Of a stretch of 64,000 nucleotides of DNA, positions 17,833 to 27,132 are shown piece by piece. The position numbers were made by a program, and so were the translations under genes. The notes beneath the pieces were generated by a model. That model did no database searches. It saw nothing but the letters and a program-made list of their open reading frames with translations, and was not told where the DNA came from. The DNA comes from Corynebacterium suranareeae (GTDB lineage Bacteria; Actinomycetota; Actinomycetes; Mycobacteriales; Mycobacteriaceae): positions 1,178,001 through 1,242,000 of the forward strand of contig NZ_AP017369.1 of the NCBI RefSeq assembly GCF_002355155.1, given 5' to 3'. The first letter of the stretch is position 1. Each line of letters begins with the position of its first letter.

Positions 17833-18933
17833 ATGAGTTCCCCAGTGTCACTTGAAAATGCGGCGTCAACGAGCAATAAGCGAGTCGTTGCTTTCCATGA
17901 GCTGCCCAGCCCGACAGAGCTCATCGAAGCTAACCCTTTGACACCAAAGCAAGCCACCAAGGTTGAACAGGATCGTCAAGATATCGCTGATATTTTCGCC
18001 GGTGATGATGATCGTCTGGTCGTTGTTGTGGGACCGTGCTCAGTTCACGATCCTGAAGCCGCCATCGATTACGCGAACCGTCTAGCCCCGCTTGCTAAGC
18101 GCCTGGATCAGGACCTAAAAATCGTGATGCGCGTGTACTTCGAGAAGCCACGCACCACCGTGGGCTGGAAGGGCTTGATCAACGACCCACACCTCAACGA
18201 AACCTACGACATTCCGGAGGGATTGCGCTTAGCGCGCAAAGTGCTTATCGACGTGGTGAATCTTGATTTACCAGTCGGCTGCGAATTCTTGGAGCCAAAT
18301 AGCCCTCAGTACTACGCAGACACCGTCGCGTGGGGAGCTATCGGCGCACGCACCACTGAGTCCCAGGTTCACCGCCAGCTAGCATCCGGCATGTCCATGC
18401 CAATTGGTTTCAAAAATGGCACTGACGGAAACATTCAGGTGGCAATCGATGCTGTGCAAGCAGCTCAAAACCCTCACTTCTTCTTCGGCACCTCTGATGA
18501 CGGCGCGCTCAGCGTCGTCGAGACCGCTGGTAACAGCAATTCTCATATTATTTTGCGCGGTGGAACCTCCGGCCCGAACCATGACCCGGCTTCGGTGGCG
18601 GCGGTCGTCGATAAGCTTGGTGACAATGCGCGCCTGATGATTGATGCCTCGCATGCAAACTCTGGAAAAGACCACATCCGTCAAGCGGAAGTTGTTCGTG
18701 AAATTGCACAGCAGATTTCTGGCGGTTCAGATGCTGTTGCGGGAATTATGATCGAGTCATTCCTCGTCGGAGGAGCACAGAACTTAGACCCTGCGAAATT
18801 GCGTATTAACGGCGGTGAAGGCTTAGTGTACGGGCAGTCTGTTACCGACAAGTGCATCGACATTGACACCACTATTGATCTGCTGGCTGAGCTGGCAGCA
18901 GCTGTAAGGGAGCGTCGTGGCGCAGCCAAATAA
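17833..18933 (+). CDS. aroF: 3-deoxy-7-phosphoheptulonate (DAHP) synthase, class I
   Basis: First enzyme of aromatic amino-acid synthesis, condensing phosphoenolpyruvate and erythrose 4-phosphate. A 366-residue AroF/G/H-type protein with GPCSVHD near 71-77, MRVYFEKPRTTVGWKG around 96-112, KNGTDG near 195 and IMIESFLVGG near 305. These are the metal and substrate motifs of the class I (E. coli-like) enzyme, which is typically inhibited by tyrosine or phenylalanine. The leader peptide with Phe-Tyr-Phe and the terminator upstream indicate transcription attenuation. It is followed by a cis-prenyl transferase gene 23 bases downstream. Confidence 0.95.
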   Translation: MSSPVSLENAASTSNKRVVAFHELPSPTELIEANPLTPKQATKVEQDRQDIADIFAGDDDRLVVVVGPCSVHDPEAAIDYANRLAPLAKRLDQDLKIVMRVYFEKPRTTVGWKGLINDPHLNETYDIPEGLRLARKVLIDVVNLDLPVGCEFLEPNSPQYYADTVAWGAIGARTTESQVHRQLASGMSMPIGFKNGTDGNIQVAIDAVQAAQNPHFFFGTSDDGALSVVETAGNSNSHIILRGGTSGPNHDPASVAAVVDKLGDNARLMIDASHANSGKDHIRQAEVVREIAQQISGGSDAVAGIMIESFLVGGAQNLDPAKLRINGGEGLVYGQSVTDKCIDIDTTIDLLAELAAAVRERRGAAK

Positions 18934-18956
18934 TCAAGGGCGCTAGACTGTTAAAT

Positions 18957-19727
18957 GTGTTAAACCTGCCCAGACTGCTGTACCCGGTTTATGAGCGCCG
19001 TCTTTTAAGAGAATTAGACGGCGCCAAACAGCCCGGTCACGTTGCCATTATGTGTGATGGCAACAGACGCTGGGCCCGGGAAGCTGGCTTTACCGATGTC
19101 AGCCATGGTCACCGCGTTGGTGCCAAAAAGATTGGCGAAATGGTTCGCTGGTGTGACGATGTTGATGTCAACCTCGTTACTGTTTATTTGCTGTCCATGG
19201 AAAATTTGGGGCGTTCTTCTGAAGAACTGCAACTACTTTTCGATATCATCGCTGATGTTGCTGATGAACTAGCACGCCCAGAAACCAACTGTCGTGTACG
19301 CCTCGTTGGGCACCTTGACCTACTTCCAGACGCAGTGGCGTGCCGAATGCGGAAAGCAGAAGAAGCTACCGTCAACCACACGGGAATCGCCGTAAACATG
19401 GCTGTTGGTTATGGCGGACGTCAAGAAATCGTCGATGCGGTTCAAAAACTTCTGGCGGTAGGTAAAGATAACGGTTTAAGCCCTGATGATCTTATCGAAT
19501 CTGTCACAGTCGAAGCGATCTCCACTCACTTGTACACCTCTGGCCAACCTGACCCTGACCTGGTGATCCGTACTTCCGGTGAACAGCGTCTTTCCGGATT
19601 CATGCTGTGGCAGTCGGCATATTCCGAAATTTGGTTCACAGACACCTACTGGCCAGCTTTCCGACGCATCGACTTCCTCCGCGCGCTTCGTGATTACTCC
19701 CAGCGCAGCAGAAGATTTGGCAAATAG
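18957..19727 (+). CDS. Short-chain cis-prenyl diphosphate synthase (Rv1086-like)
   Basis: UppS-family prenyltransferase of 256 residues. The catalytic motif HVAIMCDGNRRWA is at about 28-40, with Asp34 as key residue; SMENLGRSSEE and the C-terminal PDLVIRTSGEQRLSGFMLWQ, YSEIWF motifs are present. By position and sequence it resembles Rv1086, which makes Z,E-farnesyl diphosphate used for decaprenyl phosphate synthesis, rather than the long-chain enzyme Rv2361c. A NLGR stretch replaces the NWxRP of standard UppS. Start is GTG 18957. Confidence 0.87.
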   Translation: MLNLPRLLYPVYERRLLRELDGAKQPGHVAIMCDGNRRWAREAGFTDVSHGHRVGAKKIGEMVRWCDDVDVNLVTVYLLSMENLGRSSEELQLLFDIIADVADELARPETNCRVRLVGHLDLLPDAVACRMRKAEEATVNHTGIAVNMAVGYGGRQEIVDAVQKLLAVGKDNGLSPDDLIESVTVEAISTHLYTSGQPDPDLVIRTSGEQRLSGFMLWQSAYSEIWFTDTYWPAFRRIDFLRALRDYSQRSRRFGK

Positions 19728-19755
19728 CTTAAAACACCCACAACCAAGGAGTGAC

Positions 19756-20274
19756 ATGTCTGATTTCATCGTCGCATTTGAATCCGCTTATGGTTCCACA
19801 AAGCAGTACGCAGAAGCACTGGCAGAGCGCCTTGATGTAAAAGCTCTCAATTTTGATCAGGCTGCCGAGGACTTGGAGGTAAAACCAGACGCCACACTGA
19901 TCGCGCTGAGCTATGTGCACGGCCCTTCACATCCGGCTGCCAAATTTATTACCGACACAGATCTCTCAGGACATAGAGTCGCACTGTGCACTGTTGGTAT
20001 GACCTTGGATGATGTGGTGGAGAAGAAGGATGGCGCAGCAAAAGCGTTGGGAAGAAAAGCCCAGGATGTGACCCGTTTCTATCTTCCTGGACGCTTAAAC
20101 TACTCAGAACTGTCCACCGCACATCGCACCACGATGTGGACGATCGTGAACATGCTGAAAGCTAAGCCTTTGAAGAATGCGAACGACAAAATGATGATTG
20201 ATACTTTTGATACCGATGTTGATCGTGTGGATCTCTCCCGCCTGGCTGCAGTGGAGCAGTGGGCCCGAGGCTAA
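19756..20274 (+). CDS. Flavodoxin-domain protein
   Basis: A 172-residue protein starting MSDFIVAFESAYGSTKQYAEALAE-like, i.e. a flavodoxin FMN phosphate-binding loop (ESAYGSTKQYA). It resembles the flavodoxin_5 / protoporphyrinogen-oxidase HemG-like group, but the electron partner is unknown. The frame is open further upstream, yet AAGGAG five bases before ATG 19756 fixes the start. It lies 28 bases after the prenyltransferase gene, so it may belong to the same transcript. Confidence 0.8.
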   Translation: MSDFIVAFESAYGSTKQYAEALAERLDVKALNFDQAAEDLEVKPDATLIALSYVHGPSHPAAKFITDTDLSGHRVALCTVGMTLDDVVEKKDGAAKALGRKAQDVTRFYLPGRLNYSELSTAHRTTMWTIVNMLKAKPLKNANDKMMIDTFDTDVDRVDLSRLAAVEQWARG

Positions 20275-20359
20275 AACGTTTGGGCGTCTTTGAGCTCGAA
20301 TAAGCCGGAATCCCATAAATTAGCGGTTTGCTGGGATAGAAATGAGCAATTGTGTGCTG

Positions 20360-20580
20360 ATACGGGTGTAACACCTGTGCGATCTCGTGGGACAACCGTT
20401 GCACCAAACTGCTGCACCAAACCAGGAGACCCAGAAATCACGTTTTCGACGTTTGTGGGTCTCTGTGTTAGGTATATCGCGCTCAATACCAAACACAGAG
20501 ACCCAACATTTAAGTTTTTGAAGATTCTGGGTCTCCTGGTTTGGTCGCTCTCACATTTTGGTGCGACACCTGAAAAGTCA
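20360..20580. repeat. Nested palindromic element between convergent genes
   Basis: The 503-base gap 20275-20777 contains a perfect 21-base inverted repeat (20416-20436 with 20526-20546; arms begin ACCAAACCAGGAGACCC and end GGGTCTCCTGGTTTGGT). Nested inside is a perfect 14-base inverted repeat, TGGGTCTCTGTGTT (20456-20469) with AACACAGAGACCCA (20492-20505). Outside lies GTTGCACCAAA (20398-20408) opposite TTTTGGTGCGAC (20558-20569). The inner and outer arms also share GGGTCTC. An open frame of 156 codons covers the area but looks non-coding. The rest of the gap shows no signal. Confidence 0.8.
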
Positions 20581-20777
20581 TACCTCCCCAGAAGCGCTTT
20601 TAAGAGATTTTCAGGACCTTACCCATACAAATGCACAGTTAAAAATCTCGAGGCGTTAAACGGGCGAATAGCGCCTCAAGCACATTTTCCGGGCTCGATT
20701 GATTTAGTAGGTTCACACCCGGATCCTTGCGGGAGAATAATTCCCAGCTGTAATTCCTAGCAAAGCCACCAGAAACC

Positions 20778-21749
20778 CTAGATCTTGCGCATCCTAACTC
20801 GCTCCACCAGGTGATCACTACCTTTTTTCAAAACTAGTGATGCTCGAACCCGGGTGGGAAGGATATTTTCCACGAGGTTCGGCAGGTTGATTGATTGCCA
20901 TAATTCACGAGCTACTGCAGTGGATTGTTCGTCAGACATATCGGCGTAGTGGGAGAAGTGGGCTCCGGGGCGTCGGAAAGCGGTATGACGCAGTTGGAGG
21001 AAGCGGTCGATGTACCACTTTTCAATATCTTCGGTGCGGGCATCTACGTAGACGCTGAAATCGAAAAGGTCGCTAACCATCAACGTTGGTCCGGTTTGGA
21101 GCACGTTTAAGCCTTCGACGATCAAGATGTCGGGTTGGCGGACGGTAATAAATTCACCGGGTACGCGGTCATAGGCGGTGTGGGAATACACGGGTGCGTT
21201 GACTTCGCGTTTGCCTGATTTTACGTCGGTGACAAATCGAAGCAGTGCTCGTTGATCGTAGCTTTCGGGGAAGCCTTTCCTGGACATCAAACCGCGACGC
21301 GTTAGCTCAGCGCCGGGGTAGAGGAATCCATCGGTGGTAACAAGATCTACCCGAGGGTGTGTATTCCAACGCTGTAAAAGTACTTGCAGTAGGCGAGCGG
21401 TGGTGGATTTACCAACGGCGACGGAGCCGGCTACGCCGATGACAAAGGGCACAGAGGTGGACGGTGAGGTGCCAAGGAAGGTTTCGGTGGCCGCTGTAAG
21501 TTGTTGACGTGCTGCAACTTGGAGGTGAATCAGACGTGAAAGCGGAAGGTAGACTTCTGCGACTTCTTCCAGGTCAATGTTTTCGCCGATTCCTCGCAGC
21601 TCAATGACTTCTTTTTGGGTGAGCACCTGAGGCATTGAGTTTCTACGCTCACGCCATTGCACACGATCGAAATCAAGATAGGGGCTGAAATCTGATGTGC
21701 GCGGGGAATTTTTCACACCATTTGTCCTTGCAGCATTTTGCTCTGCCAT
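20778..21749 (-). CDS. coaA: Pantothenate kinase, type I
   Basis: First step of coenzyme A synthesis, phosphorylating pantothenate. A 323-residue P-loop kinase with Walker [13 protein letters not shown] near 104-115, the TDGFLYP substrate loop, [10 protein letters not shown], and [11 protein letters not shown] near 220. It is the bacterial CoaA type that is feedback-inhibited by CoA. The start at ATG 21749 ([10 protein letters not shown]) matches my memory of the C. glutamicum protein; a GTG five codons upstream is possible. It is divergent from glyA, as coaA/glyA are in M. tuberculosis (Rv1092c/Rv1093). Confidence 0.95.
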   Translation of the reverse strand: MAEQNAARTNGVKNSPRTSDFSPYLDFDRVQWRERRNSMPQVLTQKEVIELRGIGENIDLEEVAEVYLPLSRLIHLQVAARQQLTAATETFLGTSPSTSVPFVIGVAGSVAVGKSTTARLLQVLLQRWNTHPRVDLVTTDGFLYPGAELTRRGLMSRKGFPESYDQRALLRFVTDVKSGKREVNAPVYSHTAYDRVPGEFITVRQPDILIVEGLNVLQTGPTLMVSDLFDFSVYVDARTEDIEKWYIDRFLQLRHTAFRRPGAHFSHYADMSDEQSTAVARELWQSINLPNLVENILPTRVRASLVLKKGSDHLVERVRMRKI

Positions 21750-21977
21750 GAATCCATTGTGCACGTTGGCAACTTTGAAAGTGTGATCGGGGTTATTTTT
21801 TCATATGCTTTGGTGTCTAAAAGTCGTGGGCACAGATGAAAACTCATGCGGACGAAACGATGGGACCCGGCCCACACTTTTCTATATGGGTAGTGGCAGT
21901 CTATGCTGGTTTGCGTACCTGTCCCGCGAGTGAGGTCTTACGCGCGGGATTCGTCTTGTGAAAGGTTAGCTGACCTG

Positions 21978-23282
21978 ATGACCGATGCCCACCAAGCGGA
22001 CGATGTCCGTTACCAGCCACTGAGCGAGCTTGATCCGGAGGTGGCTGCTGCCATCGCTGGGGAACTTGCCCGCCAACGCGATACTCTTGAAATGATCGCG
22101 TCTGAGAACTTTGTTCCCCGTTCTGTTTTGCAGGCGCAGGGTTCTGTTCTAACTAATAAATATGCCGAGGGTTACCCTGGCCGCCGTTACTACGGTGGTT
22201 GTGAACAGGTTGACATCATTGAAGATCTTGCACGTGATCGTGCAAAGGCTCTTTTCGGTGCTGAGTTTGCCAATGTTCAGCCTCACTCTGGCGCGCAGGC
22301 TAATGCTGCGGTGCTGATGACTTTGGCTGAGCCAGGCGATAAGATCATGGGTCTTTCTTTGGCTCATGGTGGTCACCTGACCCACGGAATGAAGTTGAAC
22401 TTCTCCGGAAAGCTGTACGAGGTTGTTGCGTACGGCGTTGATCCTGAAACCATGCGTGTTGATATGGATCAGGTCCGTGAGATTGCTCTGAAGGAGCAGC
22501 CAAAGGTTATTATCGCTGGCTGGTCTGCTTATCCTCGCCACCTCGATTTTGAGGCTTTCCAGTCCATTGCGCAGGAAGTCGGCGCGAAGCTGTGGGTCGA
22601 TATGGCTCACTTCGCTGGTCTGGTTGCAGCTGGTTTGCACCCAAGCCCAGTTCCGTATTCTGATGTGGTTTCTTCCACTGTCCACAAGACTTTGGGCGGA
22701 CCTCGTTCCGGTATCATCCTGGCTAAGCAGGAGTACGCAAAGAAGCTGAACTCTTCTGTATTCCCAGGTCAGCAGGGTGGTCCGTTGATGCATGCGATTG
22801 CTGCGAAGGCTACTTCTTTGAAGATTGCTGGCACTGAGCAGTTCCGTGATCGTCAGGAGCGCACCTTGGAGGGTGCTCGCATTCTTGCTGAGCGTCTAAC
22901 TGCAGCTGATGCGAAGGCTGCTGGCGTGGATGTCTTGACTGGTGGCACTGATGTGCACTTGGTTTTGGCTGATCTGCGTAACTCCCAGATGGACGGCCAG
23001 CAGGCTGAAGATCTGCTGCATGAGGTTGGCATCACCGTGAACCGTAATGCGGTTCCTTTTGATCCTCGCCCACCAATGGTTACTTCTGGTTTGCGCATTG
23101 GTACTCCTGCGCTGGCTACCCGTGGCTTTGATGCAGCTGGCTTCACTGAAGTTGCTGATATCATCGGTACCGCTTTGGCTAATGGTAAGTCTGCAGATGT
23201 TGAAGCTCTGCGTGGCCGTGTAGCAAAGCTTGCTGCAGAATACCCACTTTATGATGGCCTGGAAAGCTGGACAATCGTCTAA
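21978..23282 (+). CDS. glyA: Serine hydroxymethyltransferase
   Basis: PLP enzyme converting serine and tetrahydrofolate into glycine and methylene-tetrahydrofolate, the main one-carbon source. A 434-residue protein with [10 protein letters not shown] near 35, [13 protein letters not shown] near 60, and the PLP lysine in [14 protein letters not shown] near 232-245. The frame is open 25 codons upstream, but ATG 21978 gives the normal N-terminus. The 230-base region before it holds the divergent promoters with coaA. Downstream lies a terminator hairpin at 23309-23344. Confidence 0.97.
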   Translation: MTDAHQADDVRYQPLSELDPEVAAAIAGELARQRDTLEMIASENFVPRSVLQAQGSVLTNKYAEGYPGRRYYGGCEQVDIIEDLARDRAKALFGAEFANVQPHSGAQANAAVLMTLAEPGDKIMGLSLAHGGHLTHGMKLNFSGKLYEVVAYGVDPETMRVDMDQVREIALKEQPKVIIAGWSAYPRHLDFEAFQSIAQEVGAKLWVDMAHFAGLVAAGLHPSPVPYSDVVSSTVHKTLGGPRSGIILAKQEYAKKLNSSVFPGQQGGPLMHAIAAKATSLKIAGTEQFRDRQERTLEGARILAERLTAADAKAAGVDVLTGGTDVHLVLADLRNSQMDGQQAEDLLHEVGITVNRNAVPFDPRPPMVTSGLRIGTPALATRGFDAAGFTEVADIIGTALANGKSADVEALRGRVAKLAAEYPLYDGLESWTIV

Positions 23283-23308
23283 GTTTTTCTAGAGTTTTCA
23301 TAAATTGA

Positions 23309-23344
23309 AGGCATCGTCGGCTTCGGCCTGGCGGTGCTTTTTTA
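23309..23344 (+). terminator. Terminator after glyA
   Basis: GCATCGTCGGC-TTC-GGCCTGGCGGTGC forms an imperfect hairpin with a TTCG-type loop, followed by six T. It runs up to the pabAB leader. Confidence 0.75.
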
Positions 23345-23371
23345 ATGCTGGAGGTCAAGCTAGAGGATGGC

Positions 23372-25234
23372 ATGCGCGTTTTAATAATCGATAATTACGA
23401 TTCTTTCACGTTTAATCTCGCCACTTATGTGGAAGAAGTAACAGATCAGGCACCCACGGTGGTGCCTAATGATCAGCAGATCGATGAGACGCTTTTCGAC
23501 GCCGTCATCCTCTCACCAGGCCCGGGTAGCGCCGGAGTTCCGGCTGATTTTGGTATCTGTGCTGATGTGATCGATCGGGCACGCGTCCCGATTTTGGGTG
23601 TGTGTTTGGGGCATCAAGGTATTGCGTTGGCCCATGGTGGTGATGTCGAATTAGCGCCACGGCCAGTTCATGGTGAAGTATCGCAAATCACTCATGATGG
23701 TTCTGCTCTGTTTGCAGGAATCCCTGAGACTTTTCAGGCTGTGCGTTATCACTCAATGGTGGCAACGCGCCTGCCGGAGGTGTTGAAAACTACAGCAACC
23801 AGCGAAGATGGTTTGATCATGGCTTTGGCACATGAGACCTTGCCACAGTGGGGTGTGCAATTTCATCCAGAGTCGATCGGTGGGCAGTTCGGTCATCAGA
23901 TCATTAAGAATTTCCTTAATTTAGCGCGTCAATACAGGTGGCAGATCACCGAAAAAACAATTCCGCTAAGTGTCGATCCAGCAGCAGTATTTGAAACGTT
24001 TTTTGCTGATTCCTCACATGCTTTTTGGCTCGATGATGCCCAAGGAACCAGTTATCTTGGTGATGCCTCCGGCCCATTAGCACGTATTAAAACCCACAAC
24101 GTCGGCGACGGTGATTTCTTTAATTGGTTGAAGGAAGATTTGGCAGCCAATTCGGTCGCACCAGGTCAAGGTTTTCGTCTTGGTTGGGTGGGATACCTCG
24201 GTTATGAGCTGAAAGCCGAAGCTGGCGCAAGGCCTACGCACACATCGAATCTTCCAGATGCTCACCTAATTTTTGCTGATCGTGCCATTGCGGTGGAACC
24301 ACATCAGGTGCGTTTGATGGCGTTGGGGGAGCAGGATGCGTGGATCGCGGAAACCAGTGAAAAGCTCCACAATTTATCTGCCCCAAGACCACCTGCATCC
24401 GGTCACCTCAATCTGCACGTACGCATTTCTAAAGATGAGTATCTGGCCAAAATACACAAGGCCCAGGATCTGATTACCCGTGGTGAATCTTATGAAATCT
24501 GCCTTACAACAAAGCTTCACGGCATCACTGACACAGATCCTCTTGCTGCGTATTTAGCACTGCGTGCAGCTAATCCCACAGCGTATGGTGCATATCTCCA
24601 GCTTGGCGATACATCCATTTTAAGCTCTTCACCAGAGCGTTTCATCACCATTGATTCAGCAGGTCACGTGGAATCAAAGCCGATTAAGGGCACCAGACCC
24701 CGTGGACAGTCCGTGGAAGAAGACCAAGCAATTATCGCCGAGCTGCGCAGTAATCCTAAAGATCGTGCAGAAAACCTAATGATTGTGGATTTAGTCCGCA
24801 ATGATTTAGCACGCGGCGCCTTGCCCACGACGGTAAAAACTTCAAAGCTTTTCGACATAGAAACCTTCGCCACCGTACACCAACTCGTTAGCACCGTTTC
24901 TGCAAAGCTTGGACCACGCAACCCGATTGAGTGTGTCCGCGCAGCATTCCCTGGTGGCTCAATGACCGGTGCGCCGAAGCTGCGCACAATGGAGATCATT
25001 GATGAATTGGAGGAAGCACCCCGCGGTATCTACTCCGGTGGTTTGGGCTATTTTTCCCTTGACGGTGCAGTTGATCTTTCCATGGTGATCAGAACTTTAG
25101 TTATCCAAAATAACCACGTGGACTACGGTGTGGGCGGCGCGATTCTTGCTCTTTCTGATCCCGAAGCCGAGTGGGAGGAAATCCGGGTCAAATCACGGCC
25201 GTTGCTTAACTTATTTGGGGTGGAGTTTCCGTGA
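23372..25234 (+). CDS. pabAB: Aminodeoxychorismate synthase, fused PabA-PabB
   Basis: Makes 4-amino-4-deoxychorismate for folate synthesis. Residues about 1-195 are the glutamine amidotransferase (MRVLIIDNYDSFTFNL start, GVCLGHQ with the nucleophile Cys near 78, QFHPES near 168); residues about 205-620 are the chorismate-binding part. The PIKGTRPRG motif near 434 has the lysine typical of PabB rather than the alanine of TrpE, supporting ADC synthase. Total 620 residues with the start at 23372, preceded by AGAGGA. Its stop overlaps the pabC start by four bases. Confidence 0.94.
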   Translation: MRVLIIDNYDSFTFNLATYVEEVTDQAPTVVPNDQQIDETLFDAVILSPGPGSAGVPADFGICADVIDRARVPILGVCLGHQGIALAHGGDVELAPRPVHGEVSQITHDGSALFAGIPETFQAVRYHSMVATRLPEVLKTTATSEDGLIMALAHETLPQWGVQFHPESIGGQFGHQIIKNFLNLARQYRWQITEKTIPLSVDPAAVFETFFADSSHAFWLDDAQGTSYLGDASGPLARIKTHNVGDGDFFNWLKEDLAANSVAPGQGFRLGWVGYLGYELKAEAGARPTHTSNLPDAHLIFADRAIAVEPHQVRLMALGEQDAWIAETSEKLHNLSAPRPPASGHLNLHVRISKDEYLAKIHKAQDLITRGESYEICLTTKLHGITDTDPLAAYLALRAANPTAYGAYLQLGDTSILSSSPERFITIDSAGHVESKPIKGTRPRGQSVEEDQAIIAELRSNPKDRAENLMIVDLVRNDLARGALPTTVKTSKLFDIETFATVHQLVSTVSAKLGPRNPIECVRAAFPGGSMTGAPKLRTMEIIDELEEAPRGIYSGGLGYFSLDGAVDLSMVIRTLVIQNNHVDYGVGGAILALSDPEAEWEEIRVKSRPLLNLFGVEFP

Positions 25235-25956
25235 CCTATCTTGTGTGGGATGGCTTTAGCCTCGTGGAAGACGACCTGGAATCAACACCGAAGGTGGTCG
25301 ATTCCTATTTGGTTAAAGACCATCAGGTGGTGCGGTGGGATCTTCATGAACAACGTTTTGCCCGCAGCATAGACTCAGATCCCTGGAATTTTCTCCACGA
25401 AGTAAGAAAGGCCATCCCAAGCCACGGTTCATGGTTTCCCAAAATTGAATGGCATGGTGGCAACGATTTCGCAGTCCAAATTCGGCCAGCACCTGCCTTG
25501 CGTGAAACGACATCCCTGTGGCTTTCAGAAACACCGGATCCACGCACACAGCCAACAATTAAAGGTCCTGATTTAGATGTGTTGGCCTATCTGCGCAGCC
25601 GTGCTGTGAATAATGGTTGCGACGATGCACTTTTAATTAGCGCTGATGGGTTCATTCTTGAAGCAGCTAATGCCACTGTGGTGTTTTGGGCAGATCCACA
25701 GACCGTTATTGTGCCAAGTGGGGAGGTGTTGCCGTCAGTAACGTTGGCTGCAACTATTCCGCTGTGGCACAAAGCTGGCATTAAGGTGATCTACCAAAAT
25801 ATCCGCCACATTGATTTTCCAGCGTGGTGCGGTAGTTCTTTGCATGGCTGGACACCGGTGGTTAGTTGGGGGAGAGGCTCAGGAAAATTTACTGCGGCTA
25901 AACCACCGTCGGTAAAACCGTGGAATGCACAACTGCGCCCGACACTTCATTCATAG
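25231..25956 (+). CDS. pabC: Aminodeoxychorismate lyase (PabC, class IV PLP fold)
   Basis: Converts aminodeoxychorismate to p-aminobenzoate and pyruvate. A 241-residue divergent member of the class IV aminotransferase fold. The PLP lysine is most likely the Lys in TIKGPDLDVLAYLRSRA near 110, and the later block DDALLISADGFILEAANATV fits the DEALLLDxxGxVxEGxxSN pattern with weakened conservation. GTG 25231 overlaps the pabAB stop (GTGA), so the genes are translationally coupled, which supports the function. Confidence 0.87.
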   Translation: MTYLVWDGFSLVEDDLESTPKVVDSYLVKDHQVVRWDLHEQRFARSIDSDPWNFLHEVRKAIPSHGSWFPKIEWHGGNDFAVQIRPAPALRETTSLWLSETPDPRTQPTIKGPDLDVLAYLRSRAVNNGCDDALLISADGFILEAANATVVFWADPQTVIVPSGEVLPSVTLAATIPLWHKAGIKVIYQNIRHIDFPAWCGSSLHGWTPVVSWGRGSGKFTAAKPPSVKPWNAQLRPTLHS

Positions 25957-25970
25957 GAAGTGTTGGGCGC
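25935..25970. terminator. Hairpin between pabC and the convergent DUF5997 gene
   Basis: GCGCCCGACACTTC (25935-25948) pairs with GAAGTGTTGGGCGC (25957-25970), spanning the pabC stop codon. No T run follows on either side, so termination would be weak. Confidence 0.6.
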
Positions 25971-25986
25971 AGAGAAACGGGCGGTG

Positions 25987-26337
25987 CTAAGCCTTGTCGG
26001 TTTCTTCGGTTTCTTTCTTCGCGGTGTCGCGTCCTTCGGCAAGCTGGGTACGTGCGGCGCGTAACCAATCTGGCTGATTTTCCAAAAGTGCTTTGATATC
26101 AGCGGTGGTCAGGGGTTTGTCCATGTCGTTCTTTTTTAGAGCGGCGATGGTGATGCCCAATTTTTGGGCCACCACTGGACGGGGGTGTGGGCCTTCACGG
26201 CGTAGTGTTTGGAGCCACTCCGGTGGGTTTTCCTGCAGGTTCTTGAACTCTTGGTGAGTCAATGCACCTGATTGGAACTCCTCTGGCGTGGCGGGCAAAA
26301 ACAGTCCGAGCTTCTTGGCTGCGGTCTGTGGCTTCAT
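25987..26337 (-). CDS. DUF5997 family protein
   Basis: A 116-residue protein starting MKPQTAAKKLGLFLPATPEEFQ, characteristic of the actinobacterial DUF5997 family. It has two repeated units around NLQENPPEWLQTLRREGPHPRPVVAQKLG and ALLENQPDWLRAARTQ, each pairing an (E)NxPxWL helix with a basic stretch, suggesting nucleic-acid binding. Function unknown. It is divergent from a LysR-like gene, 63 bases away, an arrangement I associate with other actinobacteria. Confidence 0.8.
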   Translation of the reverse strand: MKPQTAAKKLGLFLPATPEEFQSGALTHQEFKNLQENPPEWLQTLRREGPHPRPVVAQKLGITIAALKKNDMDKPLTTADIKALLENQPDWLRAARTQLAEGRDTAKKETEETDKA

Positions 26338-26400
26338 TGCTCTGCCCGATGGCTGGCGTACAGATTCTTCGTTCACGCCCACAACGGTAGCATTGTTTTC

Positions 26401-27075
26401 ATGCTGACCTTAAGTTTCATCACTGGCACTGAGCCAGGAAAGTGGTTTACCCGATTCCGAGATCGGACTCATCACGGTGGACTTGAAACAAAAGATTCAG
26501 ATGACGCGCTCGGCGACATGCTGGCTGGCCAGGCACAACTCGCCTTAACTAGGCTTCCAGATGCGCGTATCGACGCCTCCCTCCACGTGGTTAATCTTTA
26601 TCAAGAACAACCCGGCATTGCTTTTCCCAAAGACTATTTCCTTAGTGCCGCAGAAGGCGCGGTGGATCCAGCGGAACTTGATGGTGAGATCATCAATTGG
26701 CAGATGCCCAGCAGTGGGGAAGTAGATGCTGCAGCCGTTCGGGAAGCATTGCAGATTGTTGCCGCGAATGTTGGTGTCGTCATCGCACCTCGCCCCCTGC
26801 TTAAAGTGCTGAGTAAAAAACTCGTGGAACATCGCGACCTTTTGGGGGGAGTAGAAACGACCATCGCGTTGGTGTGGAAAAAAGATGAAGATTCTGAAGA
26901 GATTCAAGACTTCGTTGGCATTGCCCGTGGGCGGACACGCAATTCCAGCAGGCAGCAGACGGTAAAGCGAAGTGCTCGTGAGAAAACCCTGGCAAAACAA
27001 GCCCGCAGACAGGGGGAGAAACCAAAAACATCTAAACGTTCCCCAGCTAAGAAACGTCCCGGAAAACGGCGATAG
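26401..27075 (+). CDS. LysR substrate-binding-domain-like protein without HTH
   Basis: A 224-residue protein. Residues about 1-165 resemble the periplasmic-binding-type effector domain of LysR regulators (LTLSFITGTEPGKWFTRF, then EQPGIAFPKDY, VGVVIAPRPLLKVLS), but the usual N-terminal helix-turn-helix is missing. Instead the C-terminus (about 178-224) is an extremely Lys/Arg-rich tail ending in SKRSPAKKRPGKRR. The start at ATG 26401 is the first Met matching the family. Divergence from the DUF5997 gene suggests the pair works together; this is inference. Confidence 0.8.
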   Translation: MLTLSFITGTEPGKWFTRFRDRTHHGGLETKDSDDALGDMLAGQAQLALTRLPDARIDASLHVVNLYQEQPGIAFPKDYFLSAAEGAVDPAELDGEIINWQMPSSGEVDAAAVREALQIVAANVGVVIAPRPLLKVLSKKLVEHRDLLGGVETTIALVWKKDEDSEEIQDFVGIARGRTRNSSRQQTVKRSAREKTLAKQARRQGEKPKTSKRSPAKKRPGKRR

Positions 27076-27132
27076 GGTTCACCCACATATTTCCGGTTGC
27101 CGAACGTTTTAAATACCTGGACAATTGCGTGC

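Noticed and set aside
20290..20760. 156-codon open frame in the gap between the flavodoxin-like gene and coaA
   Set aside because: It runs through the nested palindromes, lacks a ribosome binding site, and its translation has no domain-like composition.
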